Program-made: the position numbers and the translations under genes
Source of the DNA: Liolophura sinensis
Lineage: Eukaryota; Mollusca; Polyplacophora; Chitonida; Chitonidae
Direction of reading: 5' to 3'
NCBI RefSeq assembly: GCF_032854445.1
Contig: NC_088303.1
Span: 37,085,501 to 37,149,500 of the forward strand
Length of the DNA: 64,000 nucleotides
Part shown: piece by piece, positions 48,347 through 60,589 of the stretch
How the letters are laid out: every line of letters begins with the position of its first letter
How positions within the stretch are numbered: position 1 is the first letter of the stretch
Notes under the pieces: generated by a model
What the model saw: the letters and a program-made list of their open reading frames with translations, nothing else
The model's database searches: none
What the model was told of the DNA's origin: nothing

Positions 48347-49359
48347 TGTTACGGTATTGAAAACAGCAACAGAAAACAGACTCAGTGACTCAATATTACA
48401 ATGTAAACAATGGCTTTATATATAAAATGAGACGTACAGTTTTACAGACAGTTCAACAACAACAACATAAAAAAACATACACATCAGTATTACCGATCTT
48501 TAAAAGTTTCCAGTTCACCTTTGCATCCCAAGGAACGTGTTCCAGGAGATCCAACGTAAAGACCATGGAATAAACACACAATTCACACAAGTCACAAATT
48601 GCCCCAGTCAGGTACTTCGCTAGGTTAGCGAACGCGAACACAGTACACAGGTTACACAGAACTGGAACAGTCAAGCCTTTGAATGACGTCACACCCGCAG
48701 AGCACAACACAGGGTAAATACAGGCATAGAGGTATAATCCACTTTAGAACAGTCACAGCTCCCGCAGAAACTCACAAACGAGCCGTTCAGAGACGTAGAG
48801 TAATGTCACCTTGTGGCAGAACGAACGTCCTTTGCAAAACTGAAAACTTCAGTTTAAAGTCCTTGACGACCTTGTCGGTCAGGTGAGGTCAGCGTGTTAA
48901 ACAAATTACACAGTCAACACTGTATAATCATAATAAAGATCCGAACACCAATAAACGTGACTTCCGCAGAAATTCACATAAACCAGACATCAGTACTACT
49001 GTGGTACACAAACGGTGCCGGCATAAAAATCTGTCCTCCCAAATGAAACTGGCATCACCAGCTCATATCAATATAATGGACTCGATACGAGAGCGTCGCA
49101 CACTCTCCTGGCTCCCAGTGGATGCAGCAAAAATACCTCCACTCTGCACAGAAAACACGGCTTATATACGTTTCAGGTGGATTCAACTATTTTTAAACAC
49201 AGAATTAACAGCCAATGAACAGCCAGTGAAATAAACAAAGCATTGAACAAGGTGCTTTCCATCCGGTCCGCGCTGTACATATATAACAGGGCCTGTTATG
49301 CTTTCACAAAGATCCGCAGACTAACAGTACATGAAAACGTTAAACAGTCATACATAACA
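48347..49359 (-). mobile_element. Probable solo LTR (Gypsy-like), about 1013 bp
   Basis: The segment starts TGTTACGG and ends ACATAACA, giving inverted TGTTA...TAACA termini with TG...CA ends. It is flanked by GTTG on both sides (48343-48346 and 49360-49363), extendable to GTTGT, which fits a 4-5 bp target-site duplication. On the minus strand a canonical TATATAAG box lies about 200 bases from the 5' end, where a U3/R boundary would be. No internal retroelement coding sequence is present. An opposite orientation cannot be excluded, because a TATATATAAA stretch and AATAAA motifs lie on the plus strand. Confidence 0.6.
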
Positions 49360-49439
49360 GTTGTTTTGCGAGAAAAGTATGTATCGCAGCAGCTAATTCC
49401 CTACCAAGTTCATCACCAGATCACTTGGGTTACCTTCTG

Positions 49440-49490
49440 GTATATAAAACTTTTCTCTCCGGTGGCCGACTTAGCCGCCATATTGGAGAA
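49440..49490 (+). promoter_or_regulatory. Core promoter-like sequence
   Basis: TATATAAAAC at 49441-49450 is followed about 30 bases later by GCCGCCATATTGG (49474-49486), which resembles a YY1-type initiator region. No downstream coding exon could be assigned, so this is a weak call. Confidence 0.25.
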
Positions 49491-51810
49491 GTATCAAAGA
49501 AGCGCTGGTCCGATTTGCCTTGAAAATTGATGTGCCTGTGTAAGACTACTGGGGATACCAGGTTCGACTGAGATATCTAGACCGTCGTTAACTGTCGTTT
49601 TGGTCATGTGATCGCCGATTTTTGAATTTTAAAGATAGCAGTTAGATATACTTTGGTCTGATGAAGACGAGTCTGTTTTTTTCTGTAATGCATAGTTTTT
49701 TTCCTGTAAATTACAATTAAACCTCGAAGATGTGTGCTTTTTGACATTTTCAAAGGTAGCGTGATCAGAGACCTTTAGTGCAGTGTAGCTGAAAACTGGT
49801 CAGGAGATAGATCCACAACTTCTCTTCATTTTTGTCTCATGAGACCGCATGGCTACGAGTCCCACTACATCAGTTTTACCAGTGACAAATCCAGTTGACT
49901 GACCTCTCCCTACGTACGGACAGCACTGGACCATGCTGTCTTGAGAACATATTTCAGTTCCTCATAATCTGTGCTAACACTGCACACGTATGTACCTAGT
50001 GCTGTTGGATATCGTCACCTTGAAAATCTAAGTGAGTATTATTAAGCACGCATGAATTCATATAATAAGGTCTTCATTATTTAATTAAATGTTATTTCTC
50101 CGTCTCCTGTATAAAGGGTTACACTATATAATTGCTGCTTACATTTGTGTATCATGCTCGGCGCTTAAACAACATCCTTACTCGCCTTCTACAGGGCCAA
50201 AAATATCTGATCTGCCCTGCAAGGCCTGGCTATTGACAGGTAGCAATGACCAACAGTGTGATTCGCTCATAATCCACACTGAAAACAACCCATCTCCATT
50301 CCGCCATCCTTCCGTGGTGCAATTATTGTACAATCGTAATAAACTGCAAATGCATTAGGTGTCTAACAATTTACTTGTAAAAAACATTGTAAAACATATT
50401 GTTGTAAAAAAGTTGAAGAACATACAGATAACATGGACTTAATGGAGGTCATGCTCAAGTGCTCAAGTCGATATGGAACTAATTGAAACATATTATACAT
50501 GTATGAATTGGCAAACAAATATGCTTTCACCTGGCTACACCGTGGAAGTATGTAACCATATATACCGCGAAACCGGAAACCCGTAAACCGGAAGGTTTTT
50601 TGTTTAATCGGACAAATCCGGTAACAGGGAAAAGACCACCAGGTGACGTTCTGGCTTGTTTTCGCTGGAGCCGTCATATTTCTACAATCGACCAAATGAA
50701 ATGTTCTTTTGATAAAACACTTTGAAGTACCTTGATTTGCTTGCGACCAATCAGAGCGAATCCTTCATCGCCCTAATGGGTTTGCAGTGATGGAGGCAAG
50801 TTGAACTGACATCGGTGCGCTTACGGAGACCGTAATCAGTGGAGGTATTTCAAAGCGTTTTATTAAAAGAACTTTTCATTTAGTCGATTGTGGTCATCGC
50901 TGAGAATTAAGCCTAAACCGTCGCTTGACGATCTTTTCTCTGTTAGCGGATTCGTCCGACTAAACAAAAAATCTACAAACTTTCGGGCGTCATGTAGCCA
51001 AGTGAAAGCATGTTTATTTGCCGATTCATACACCAATGTAAAGCTTAATGTGTCAGCTTTTGAATGAATACCATTTTGTTGAGATTGGACTATTTGTCCG
51101 TCTGTTATGTCCAGTTATGTAGAGTTGGGTCTTCTGTCCCTGGCATCTAAGTTCCGTACCTTGTTATGTCTAGCAGGCATAAAATAGCGTCCCGACAATT
51201 CTGCCGCATATACTCTGGGGGGGGGGGGGGGGGGGGGCACATATGAAGCTGAATGTTGATGACCGCAAAGATCTGTATTTAGTCTTACTTTCAGGTGAAA
51301 TCAATAAGGTATATCTCTATAAATAAGTTCATGCTACACACCATATGTACTTGTACATTTATGGTTATGTAGGATGTACCCTTTTTCAAATAACTCAGCA
51401 AAAGTAGCCTAAACGCGATTATTCCACTGGACCGACCTAACATGCACCCCCCGTCAAATGTATACATATAGGCTTTGGGTCGCCTGTTAGTCTATGGTAT
51501 CATTCAAGCGGCGGATAACACATCTTGGTCACGGAAAGTCCCGTGTATTACCTTCATTAGATAAACACAGCGTTCTGACCAGTGAATTTCCGTGAACCGG
51601 TGACCTGGTGAGCACACTAAAAACACATACTCCGGATACCTAGACTGCACAAATCAGGGAGCATTCTATGTATTCTAGTTCAACGGACAATTATATATGC
51701 ATATATTGGGAGCAGTTATGAATTTTAACAATACATGGACTGGTTTACATTGTTTTGTACAGAGAGAGTTATAATCACATTAAATCGCTTCCACACACAA
51801 CATAGTCAAA
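49491..51810. other. Intergenic, no gene recognised
   Basis: It contains a G21 tract at 51217-51237. Open frames at 50089-50358 (+) and 50363-50695 (-) have no recognisable domain. GACCAATCAGAGCG near 50747 resembles a CCAAT box, but no gene was attached. Confidence 0.45.
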
Positions 51811-51890
51811 TTATTTATTTATTTATTTGATTGGTGTTTTACGCCGTACTCAACAGTATTTCACTTACACGACGGTGCGTACCAGAATAG

Positions 51891-51929
<39 letters not shown>

Positions 51930-51990
51930 TTTGATTGTTTTTTACGCCGTACTCAAGAATATTTCACTTATACGACGTGCGTACAGAACA
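51811..51990 (-). repeat. Tandemly duplicated SINE family A tail with expanded (TTTA)n
   Basis: Two inverted family A tails lie head to tail (51811-51888 and 51893-51990). Both are followed by the same non-SINE flank (CGTACCAGAATAGTAAA and CGTACAGAACAGTAAAA). This shows a tandem duplication of an already truncated SINE plus flank, not two insertions. The second copy's TTTA run has expanded. Confidence 0.85.
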
Positions 51991-53100
51991 GTAAAATAAA
52001 CAATACACAACAGTGTATGCTTTTGCTCGTATTTCCGAATGTATGGCCACCTCGTTTGTTTTAGGTCTTTGTAATAGTCTTGGCTATATACGAGACGGCA
52101 TATCCTAAATGTGAGACCTACGCCCCATGGGTTAATACATGTATTTAGCCTCTAGCGAATTAGCCCAACTGTAGAGGGCTGGGCCAGAAATCAGAAACTG
52201 TTGTCATAATTCAGGCCAATCCTGCATATGCAACAATGGGTGAGAGAAGGGCGGCACCCTTGCTGTATGGTAATTCCTCTCTGTTATATCTAAATACATA
52301 CAGCATAGAAAATGAAAACAGAGCAGCGACGGACAGCTGCAAATGGTCACACGTGGTCGGTGAAATACGGGCTTACCTCAATCAGGGTTTTAGTGTAGCT
52401 GTTCATGAAAATGCATAAATACAGCAAATTCCGCCCCCCCCCCCCACCTTACCCCAGCACAATGGGTTAAAGTAGATCCTCGGCGCTGAGTTTTCCAACT
52501 GCAGGCAGATAGTTCGATATCTCCTGAATCCATTCCGATCATATAAAACGTCGTTAACAAAAGATAAACGGCAGAATTTGGTCATCAACAGCAGAAATTC
52601 TATTCTGTTACGGTCGGACCACCGTTGACGTTGTGACGTCACAGCGGTACTTTCACTGTAGGTATCTGTGGTTTCTGTATGTGTGCAACAGATCCAGATC
52701 TCATCAAAAAAGCCCCTAAGATTACGAGGACTCGTAATCATAGTAGTATGAGATTTGCTAATTCAGGCTTAACCGAAGACCAACTTAACCTTATTAAGAC
52801 CGAAGGATGAGCCTTGTAATATCACCTAAATAGCCAAACAGAAAAGACGTCCGGATTTTCACTCCCTGAATGCAAAAGTTGTTAAGCTACTTGCTAGTTT
52901 GAAACAGCAGACTGCGACACGAACTGAAGGGAGTCGCTAGCCTTTGCCCTACGACAGCCACGAGGCCAAAGGGCTTCCCTCCAAGCTCGGTTCACACCTC
53001 GCCTTCAGGGCGTCGTGCGCGGGTGATACACTACAGCATGCAGTACGTTAAAACCCGTAACGGGAACCCAGACAGATTTTAAATTGGCATTTCTATGCGT
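51991..53100. other. Intergenic, no gene recognised
   Basis: It includes a C12 tract at 52434-52445. The 112-codon minus frame at 52403-52741 has no recognisable domain. A GC-richer patch at 52920-53030 is unassigned. Confidence 0.45.
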
Positions 53101-53257
53101 TACCAATGGCTGTTTCCATTCGATATAATTCAAGTCTTATTTATTTTTGGCCGGTGATGCTTTTTAAACACAAAAGATTGAGTTGTCGTCAGTGCAACTC
53201 AAAATCGGCTGGCACGACTGCATTGACCCTCGTCTCACAGATGATATCGCTTAACTT

Positions 53258-53605
53258 GGCTGTAAAAATTTATGGTCTGTGGACTGCGAAACCGTGCCAA
53301 ATTCTCCACAGGTGCTACCAAATTGTCTGGATGTCCAGTTCATGCCAGACAAACCAGACGAGAGTGCATCTGTGTCCTCTACGTGGCCAATATGTGAGCG
53401 AAAAACGATCATCGTATCGCCTACTCGCTATGCTGTACACGCTTTTCCCGGATCTAATACAACTCCGGAGGCCTTTCTTTCAAAATCTTTATGGGAAAAC
53501 TGTTTTACTTACATTATTTGCAGGCTGCTAATTAAGAGGTGTACAAGTAGGGGTAATCATAGATTAAGTCACTGGATAGCTTCTGGAAAAGCACACAGTG
53601 GGTAG
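53258..53605 (+). other. Candidate coding segment of unknown function
   Basis: One plus frame (stop at about 53252, open to 53605) has balanced, coding-like codon use and a Pro/Ser-rich peptide (VLPNCLDVQFMPDKPDESAS, then STWPICERKTIIVSPTRYAV). A second plus frame (53106-53531, 141 codons) is open over the same bases. TCTCCACAG at about 53302-53310 is a possible acceptor and TTATTTGCAG at about 53523 another. No donor persuaded me. No family recognised. Confidence 0.3.
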
Positions 53606-53874
53606 GCCTAATGCATGGATTCGGCTGTGCTTTGCAGGGCTTTTCAATACATAAGCCCGGCGGTATTCACGGCATGACGTCTCCCGGCCAGGGCTCCACG
53701 GTCGACAAGATAGGCAGGAAGTCTTTTTTTCTTTTAATGGAACTAGTTTACAGTTTGCAAACTAACATAAGATAAATATTGTCTTTAGGGGGAACATTTA
53801 GTCTGAAAATAAAGTCATCGGGGGTTCTCCTACGAATTAAGTGAAAACCATGCAGTTATGTTAACTAGAATTTA

Positions 53875-53947
53875 CCAGAGCCCGGGGGAAACCCACGACC
53901 GTCCGCAGGTTGCTGATAGACCTTCCCACGTACGACCGGAGAGGAAC
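53875..53947 (-). repeat. SINE family A internal fragment
   Basis: AGAGCCCGGGGGAAACCCAC, GTCCGCAGGTTGCTGATAGA and CCTTCCCACGTACG match the inverted body of family A. Both ends are missing. Confidence 0.88.
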
Positions 53948-54672
53948 TCAAAGAAATAAGAAAGTGATAAGTGCTCGCGTGCGTATATGGAATTAATAGC
54001 AATTAATGTTACTATCATTACACCTTTAGCCCCAGTACGACATTAGAACGGAAACATGCAACGAAAAGCAGTCAACAGTTTTCAATGATGTACACTGAGA
54101 AAGCCTTTCTTATGGATATACAACTTCTAAGTTTATTAACACGACGTTTCGATGTAGTTACTAGTTACTAAGAAACCGGGAAGCGCCCGGGAAGAAACAC
54201 ACGACCACAATGATGTTGGAATGACAGAAGGTATGTTCTAGGCGAATGAGTGAAATCGGTATTCAAATTGTGTATCAAGCTAGCATGCGAGTTGTTAATA
54301 ATAAAATATGCATCTCAGATGCGCTTTGATTGCAACTGTTCATATATCCAACGTGGCGATCTAATTCAGTACAATGAATATGCACCACCTAGGCTCGGTA
54401 CTAATAGTGGTTACATTAATTGTTTTGACATAGCACACATTATCTTTATTGGTGCATTTACCTATCAATATTTAGCACTGTGTGTAGTTGACATACAGCC
54501 AGGAGGCCCCCCACATATGTTGTAACACTTGCCATACCTGAGCTTTTCCCGGGTTTAAAACTCAGCCACCCCTCCAAACAGGTGCGTTATCATACATCTT
54601 TGCTTTAACAAGAGATTACCGTAGCTTTGTAATCGCAGAAAAACTAATCAACTTGTGGATTAAATAATTGTG
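53948..54672. other. Intergenic, no gene recognised
   Basis: A 91-codon plus frame at 54250-54525 has no recognisable domain. Near 54181 GCGCCCGGGAAGAAACACAC recalls a tiny SINE A scrap. Confidence 0.4.
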
Positions 54673-54758
54673 CCTCCCACCATAATTCTGACCGCCGTCG
54701 TATAAGTGAAATATTCTTGAGTACGGCGTAAAACACCAATCAAATAAATAAATAAATA
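54673..54758 (+). repeat. SINE family A 3' fragment
   Basis: CCTCCCACCATAATTCTGAC through GAGTACGGCGTAAAACACCA to (AAATA)n matches the family A 3' third. Confidence 0.92.
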
Positions 54759-56250
54759 TTTCTTTGAGAGTTTGTGGTAATTATTATTTAGAATTTAGGT
54801 TATTTACCTAGAACGTCCATCTTGTCTGACGGCTGGTACACGAATGTCTGTTTCGACCGATATGCTTTTTTCCACGAGCCCTATTAATACTGAGGAACTC
54901 TGTTCAACGTCAGTTTCTTTTTGCACTGTTGTCACTTCAGAAGAAGTTTATAGTGCTAAAATGAAAAGGAAAAATCAGGTGTGAAGCGTATCGTCGTAAG
55001 TGGGGACATGTTGTTGTAGACTTACAGTGACCAGATAAAGGGAGGAAGTGAAGCCAGGCCGAATTTTACCAAATTCATGAGCAGAGATCGGTTTTTAAGT
55101 GTGGAGAATATTTATGGTTCACTTTTGAGCGATCATGACGCCAGATATTGCTATTGCTAGTATTTTTGTTTGCAATAAAAGATTTGATAAACAAGTTATG
55201 TGATCAATAATGAAGAGACACACAATTTGTCCTCGTTTGACAAGGTAAAATTTCTCCAAATGGAGAGTTTATTGCCTTATATGGATTACGTATTTTTTCA
55301 CTGGCATCAGAAAACCCAAGGTATTTCGAAAGAGCATAAAATTTATAGATTTAAATGGTCTGTCCTGGAGAAAGTATCAGATTTGTCCTGAAGCAGACAC
55401 TAAAAACCGCCTTTAAAGACCACTTGGAAGCCGATTAACTGTTTGCAGTTCTCTTTATTATTATTCACGGCAATTTTATGATACAAAACCTGAAGTTGTG
55501 CTTCATAACTGTTTTAAACGTTGGACCGCGCGATTTGGTGGCCATATTGGATTTTGTGGAAAGCCAGAAGAAATCTTCTCCAGAACAGGTGATGCGATTG
55601 AGCTGAAATTTAAACTGTAGTTGCAGAAACCCAAGGCATGTTCAACGTGATAACGAGGACTACGTTGAAAATTGTCAAAGCTTCTATTGGGTGTACATTT
55701 TTTTCAACTGGTTAGTTTTTTGCTAATAATTTCTACACTTTTACAGATGATGTACTGCAAATAATCCTATGTGATGCAGTTTTAGGCGCTGATTCTGAAA
55801 ATGCAATTTTTGCATAACCGGAAATGACATCTTCAAAAGCGAAAGTGCCTATATCGCCCTAATAAATAAATCTTAAGGCCTAACCTCATCCCAAAAAGAA
55901 TCAAATTTAACATAACCAGGAGTGACGTCAGAACACCGGAAGTAATACATGTACATGCCCTAAAAATAGCCATTTTCAGAGTCTTCGAAACTGAAAAACT
56001 TGTACAGATAAAAAAGCTCAAAAGATATGCATGAAACTTAGGTACATGCATGTGGTAGACCATGAGATGTGATTTTGCGAATGAAACTGTGAATTTTATT
56101 CATTTTCTCCAGAATCCCGTGTTCTGTTGACTTCAAATTTTGCAAGCGTACCATGGAGACCATTTGGAAAGAAAAAGAATGCAGTGTGTGGGCAAATTAG
56201 GTTTTAAGTGATGCCATGTGAATTTTATGTTTGTTTTGAATTTCAATATT
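54759..56250. other. Intergenic, no gene recognised
   Basis: AT-rich, with short frames only (for example 55200-55391 and 55833-56063) and no recognisable domains. Confidence 0.45.
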
Positions 56251-56735
56251 CTAAATATGCCTATCTGACGTAATTTGGCTTCCTTATCACGCATCTAATC
56301 TTATTTCTTTTCTGCAAGATGTACTTTTGTCGCAAATTTCGATCGAAGTGCGAAAAAGCGCAATTTCCCCGATATCCGTAGTTCACGTGGAAGGAAGCTG
56401 TAAGAGCTGTAAAGCGCAAAATCGCTGTCTTTATAAATGCAGGATGTAACTGGCTTCAACATTGGACAAAAGGCCGATTTTCCATATTTGACACAATTAC
56501 ATCTATATGCTATATAAATAATGTATATACAATGAATTCCTGTCTAGGATGGGTGTGCAAATATTGTAAATATGCTACCAGACGTAATTTGACGTCTTGA
56601 TCACACATCTTCATTTATTTCCTGTGGTGAATTCTTTTGACGCAAACTGCGATTAAAGTTCTTAAAAAAGCGCAATTTCCTCCCTATTTTCAAGTGGACT
56701 TAAAAAGCGTGGAGCGCAACGAGCTGTATATGTAC
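56251..56735. repeat. Diverged direct duplication (about 320-bp spacing)
   Basis: About 56251-56430 and 56570-56735 share an ordered series of blocks: TAAATATGC, GACGTAATTTG, ATCAC, CGCAAA, AAAGCGCAATTTCC and the GAGCGCAA / AAAGCGCAA end. Identity is low, so the duplication is old. Confidence 0.6.
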
Positions 56736-58236
56736 TACATGTGTGGCGAAAATCGTTCATGTGTGAAAAAGTACGGAACTTAAAGTGTAAGGAAAGAAAT
56801 TGTTACAGACATGCACATACAGGCCCTGTTGGCTTGATCCTGTCATCACGGTCGCCCAAGGCTATATTTTAACATATTATTCGTCCGTCAAATCTTTAGT
56901 AATCACGCGATCATGCCTTAAATATTACTAACAAATCACAGTTGTCAAATATAAAATTATTATGCTGAAGAAATACGTCTGAAATGGAGTTTCATTACTG
57001 CATGAAGGTCGAAAGCTTGTGAAACCTTTTACATTGACATGGTGATGCCTCAACGTCGTTATTATTATTATTATCATTATTATTATTATTGTTATTATTA
57101 TTATTAAACCCACATGTACGACTACAATAGGGCAAGCCTAAAGAAGTATATAAGTTTGATACTGCTTACTTCATTTTATTAATAGTACAGAAGTGTCATT
57201 GCGGAGATCAGATAACACAAATTTTACATAAAAGTTTGACCTTAATTCAGACTAAGGGAATAAGGAATTTTTAGGTTGTGCACGATTTTGTTTTGACAGC
57301 TATCGCAATTGGACTTAGCCGTGTTTTGGATGCTAGTATTGTTTATGGTGGTAAAGGAATGTTTACAAGGTGTGTTATGTGGCATGCCTAAATCACCACA
57401 ATGAACGTCTGATTCATGCCCAGGGCATGGGTTTCAGTCGCTTAAGTTGGAAGTTTGTTTTATTTAGAGCTGTACGCTCCGCTTAATTCAGCGCAACCTT
57501 GAACCCCCCCCCCCCCCCCCAAAGGAAGTCCTTAAATTCCGGAAGTTTCATTTAAGACTATAACCATATAACCTTATGAACTTATGGTAAGTCATTTGCA
57601 TGGAATTATTTCTATTCTTCATATAAAATTCCTGTGGACGGCTTGTCAATTACCATTACTGTACCAATTATGCGCAGTCTACATGTCGACTAAAGTCCAT
57701 GCAAACCTCTCAATTCCTGCAAATCACACTGTGTGGTAGGCCATCGGGGCTTCGTCTACCGTCTGAGTGGATATACAGTGCAATCTTGGGGATGGGTTGT
57801 ACGGACCATTCACGGAAATGCCACACATTTCAAGCAAATAAATTTCACCAGTTGCTGTTTTAGGTGTAAGCCGGGTGCAGCCACTCACCTTTTCGTAGAT
57901 ACTACCTTACAAATACAAGCTCGAGAAGGCCAACACAGATGTCAAATGCGAAGGTCGAAAAGGCAAAAACATTAAAGTGCGAAAGCCGACAACTGAAATG
58001 TGCAAAGCTAAAACCCCAGTGTGCGAAGCGATTCCCCGACAGAGCCAGGTTTATTAATACGCAGGAAAAAATGGAATTTACCCTACATAATTTGAACAAT
58101 ATATATCGATACATGACCCTAAAAAAGGTCATTAATTATCATTTGCGTTTACAGATGTAGATTCCAATCCATGAAGTCAACAACCATGCCACGGAATTTT
58201 AAAAAATGAAACATTTTGCCTCTAAATTGAAATATA
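56736..58236. other. Intergenic, simple repeats, no gene recognised
   Basis: It holds a (TTA)n microsatellite at 57059-57106 and a C17 tract at 57504-57520. The Lys-rich frame at 57939-58160 comes from a GCGAAAG/TGCAAAG-type simple sequence. The 80-codon frame at 57733-57975 has no recognisable domain. Confidence 0.45.
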
Positions 58237-58470
58237 CAGGGTGTCCAAGAAGTCGTGCACCATCCTGTTTTCATTTTTTTTCTGTGGTTTTGATATAATA
58301 TTGATTTTAAATTTTGTTCTCTCTTTCAGAGTTAATTATGGCTAATAAACTAACAGTACAAGATAGAGTTGAATTCGTTTTTATGTTTGGAAGAGATGGG
58401 GCAACACACGGTTCTGTAGCTCAAGCATTCAACCTCAGCCTGGATGGTGCGCGACTTCTGGGACACCCTT
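58237..58470 (+). mobile_element. IS630/mariner-type deletion derivative (MITE), 234 bp
   Basis: It starts CAGGGTGTCCAAGAAGTCGT after a TA (58235-58236). It ends with the inverted match ACTTCTGGGACACCCTT before another TA (58471-58472). The terminal inverted repeats are about 31 bp with four mismatches. The interior encodes the N-terminal helix-turn-helix of a transposase. TA target duplications, CAGGGTGTCC-type ends and this HTH are typical of the IS630-Tc1-mariner superfamily. The catalytic DDE/D part is deleted, so it cannot move by itself. Confidence 0.85.
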
Positions 58471-58496
58471 TATATAGCCTATCAGGAATTTCTTAG
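58338..58496 (+). pseudogene. Truncated transposase N-terminus (helix-turn-helix only)
   Basis: From ATG 58338 the frame reads MANKLTVQDRVEFVFMFGRD, then GATHGSVAQAFNLS. This is the pattern of the N-terminal HTH found in many IS630/mariner-like transposases (often called DUF4817-like; my recollection, not searched). After about 35 residues the frame enters the 3' terminal inverted repeat and stops at 58494-58496. A full transposase would be about 300-400 residues. The retained frame has no internal stop, so a DNA-binding micropeptide is possible in principle. Confidence 0.65.
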
Positions 58497-58539
58497 ATAT
58501 GTCTAACTATTCGTGATAAGCTATTTCAGTTTGAAGTGT

Positions 58540-58920
58540 ACAATGGATTCCCTGTAGTGACACCTGGTTTGCTTGTCGTAAACACATTGTTTGTTTAGTT
58601 ACGATGGTTTCCTTGTGGTAATATCTGGTTTCCTTACGACCACATATTTTGCCTTATTGTGTCACGTTTTCTTGGTGCAGAACATTGTTAGGCTCTATCA
58701 CTTCTTTTTGCTAACCTGAATATCTTTCAGCAACGTATTGTTTCATGGATATTACGGTTTCATTATAGTTACATATGGTTTCCTTGGAGCGACAGATGCT
58801 TTCTTAGATACTACGACATCCTTGTGGTAACATGATTATCTTACAGTAACACACTCTTTCTTGGATGCTATGTATTAACACATGACGAACGTGCCGCAAC
58901 ATATTGTTTCCGTCAGGTTC
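58540..58920. repeat. Degenerate TGGTTTCCTTGTGGTAACATA repeats
   Basis: The motif GGTTTCCTTG(T/G)(G/A)G(T/C) with AACATAT-like linkers recurs roughly every 30-35 bases with much decay. Old minisatellite. Edges approximate. Confidence 0.5.
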
Positions 58921-60589
58921 AAATTCTTGTTAGAAACACTGCTTATATCTTTTCACTAGTCGCATTACTTATTGCAACAGAAATATACCATGGTATTCCA
59001 GCTGTTCAACAAACTGAATTATTTTTTTATTAACAAGTAGGAGAGGGAATGTTGGAACGCATGGAGCGTCAGCTGTGGAGCTGATAATCTGCTACTGACT
59101 TGAATGAGAGTGTGGTAAAGACATCTATCCTGCGGTGAACGCTGCCTGGGGCCCTAGCTGTAAAGTATCACCTGTTGCCTCCCCCACCTATCGCAGGTAT
59201 CAATGATACACATTCCGAGAAGGTTTAAAAGTGTGTAAAAAATCAGCTATCACCGTTTTAGCCAGGCCTTCGCTAATTCTATCTCGGGCGGAGCGATTTA
59301 CCGCCAGATTGTAAGACGTCCCGGCAAATTAGTCTAATTTTAGGTCTATTTCCGTGTTGGAGGCTCTATTTCTACTCAGGCGAAGGCGTGCTGAGCGATG
59401 CCCCATCTGACGGTTTGGCAGCTCGATGTAGACACTTGTCGGCTCTGCCACTTCTCAATCATTTTATGCCCCCTTTTTAATTACTAGCGCCCCGTGGGTC
59501 GGTTTCCGAGGGTGTCACTGTTTTCTTAACACACATATTGGTAACTGACTCGTAAGTATGCATATTTCTAGCAACCAAAGAGCCCCGTAACGTTGAAGTT
59601 TGCTCGAAATTTTATCATTGTAACAGAAAGTCATTTAAGGTCTCTGAGGTAAATATTTCTTGTGATACAACATTAAGCATTACATGCCGATAAGATCAGT
59701 GGGCAGGTGAAAAATGAGTCAGTAATTTAGAATACCTAATAAGTTTTACTTTTAACGGCCACGAAAGTCGGTCGATCTCAAGGCCATTGGTGATTTATTC
59801 CTGAAGTATGGCAAGTAGTCTGCCATCTGCAACATTTAGTTACAAGTCGCTCATTACATGTGTGAATTTGATCTCTGGTCTACTATTGAAGATTCTCATA
59901 ATTGCATAGTGCATGTGACTTTCTGCGAGAGAATATAATTTCAAAGTTTAAATCCAGTCGACAACATTTGCAAAATCCAAGATTGTTATTTCTCGTGTAT
60001 ACATCGGGAAGTACGCCTATGTTACGCCGATTAAAACCCGTAAAGTAAGCTACCCAATACTATGCATTTTAAATCGAAAAAAAAAAACAATCGATGCATA
60101 CGTTGCAATTTCACCATTTACGACCGAACACGACCGCGGCAATGTCAAAGTTGAAAACATATGAATATTAACCAATACAAAGCCTCGGCTAAATCAGCAG
60201 GATTCAAAGACTAGATGAGATTGGTGTCAAGCCAATGACTTTACGGGAATCCCGTACACGCGCATTTACGAGCCTGGGCAGCATTTTAAAACCACATTGT
60301 AAGTGTCAGGTTATCATATGTTATATTAGTTTTAACTTAGTCTAGCAAACAGATTTATAAATATATCGAAGAGAAAATACACTTCTCGTTTGACTGATGT
60401 TGAATGATGTTAAAGAACGTTTCACCGATAAAATCGGGGGCAGTGTGTTGGATGGAATAAATTAGAGCAGAGTAATTCACCAGCTTTAACAAGTAACGGA
60501 CAAACCTGTACTGAAAAGCAAACCATCAACACTTCTTGCACGGTCACCTTAAGGGCCTTAAGCAATAGAAATTCTGAATCTGCAAATTA
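58921..60589. other. Intergenic, no gene recognised
   Basis: A balanced, unique-looking block at about 59230-59530 contains TAATTA-type motifs (for example TTTTAATTACTAGCGCCC) and might be conserved non-coding DNA. Nothing in it reads as coding. Confidence 0.3.

Noticed and set aside
48385-49234. Several ORFs of 60-85 codons
   Set aside because: They fall inside the probable solo LTR and differ in frame and strand, with no conserved domain.
57733-58160. Lys-rich overlapping ORFs
   Set aside because: The composition comes from GCGAAAG/TGCAAAG simple sequence, with no domain or splice context.
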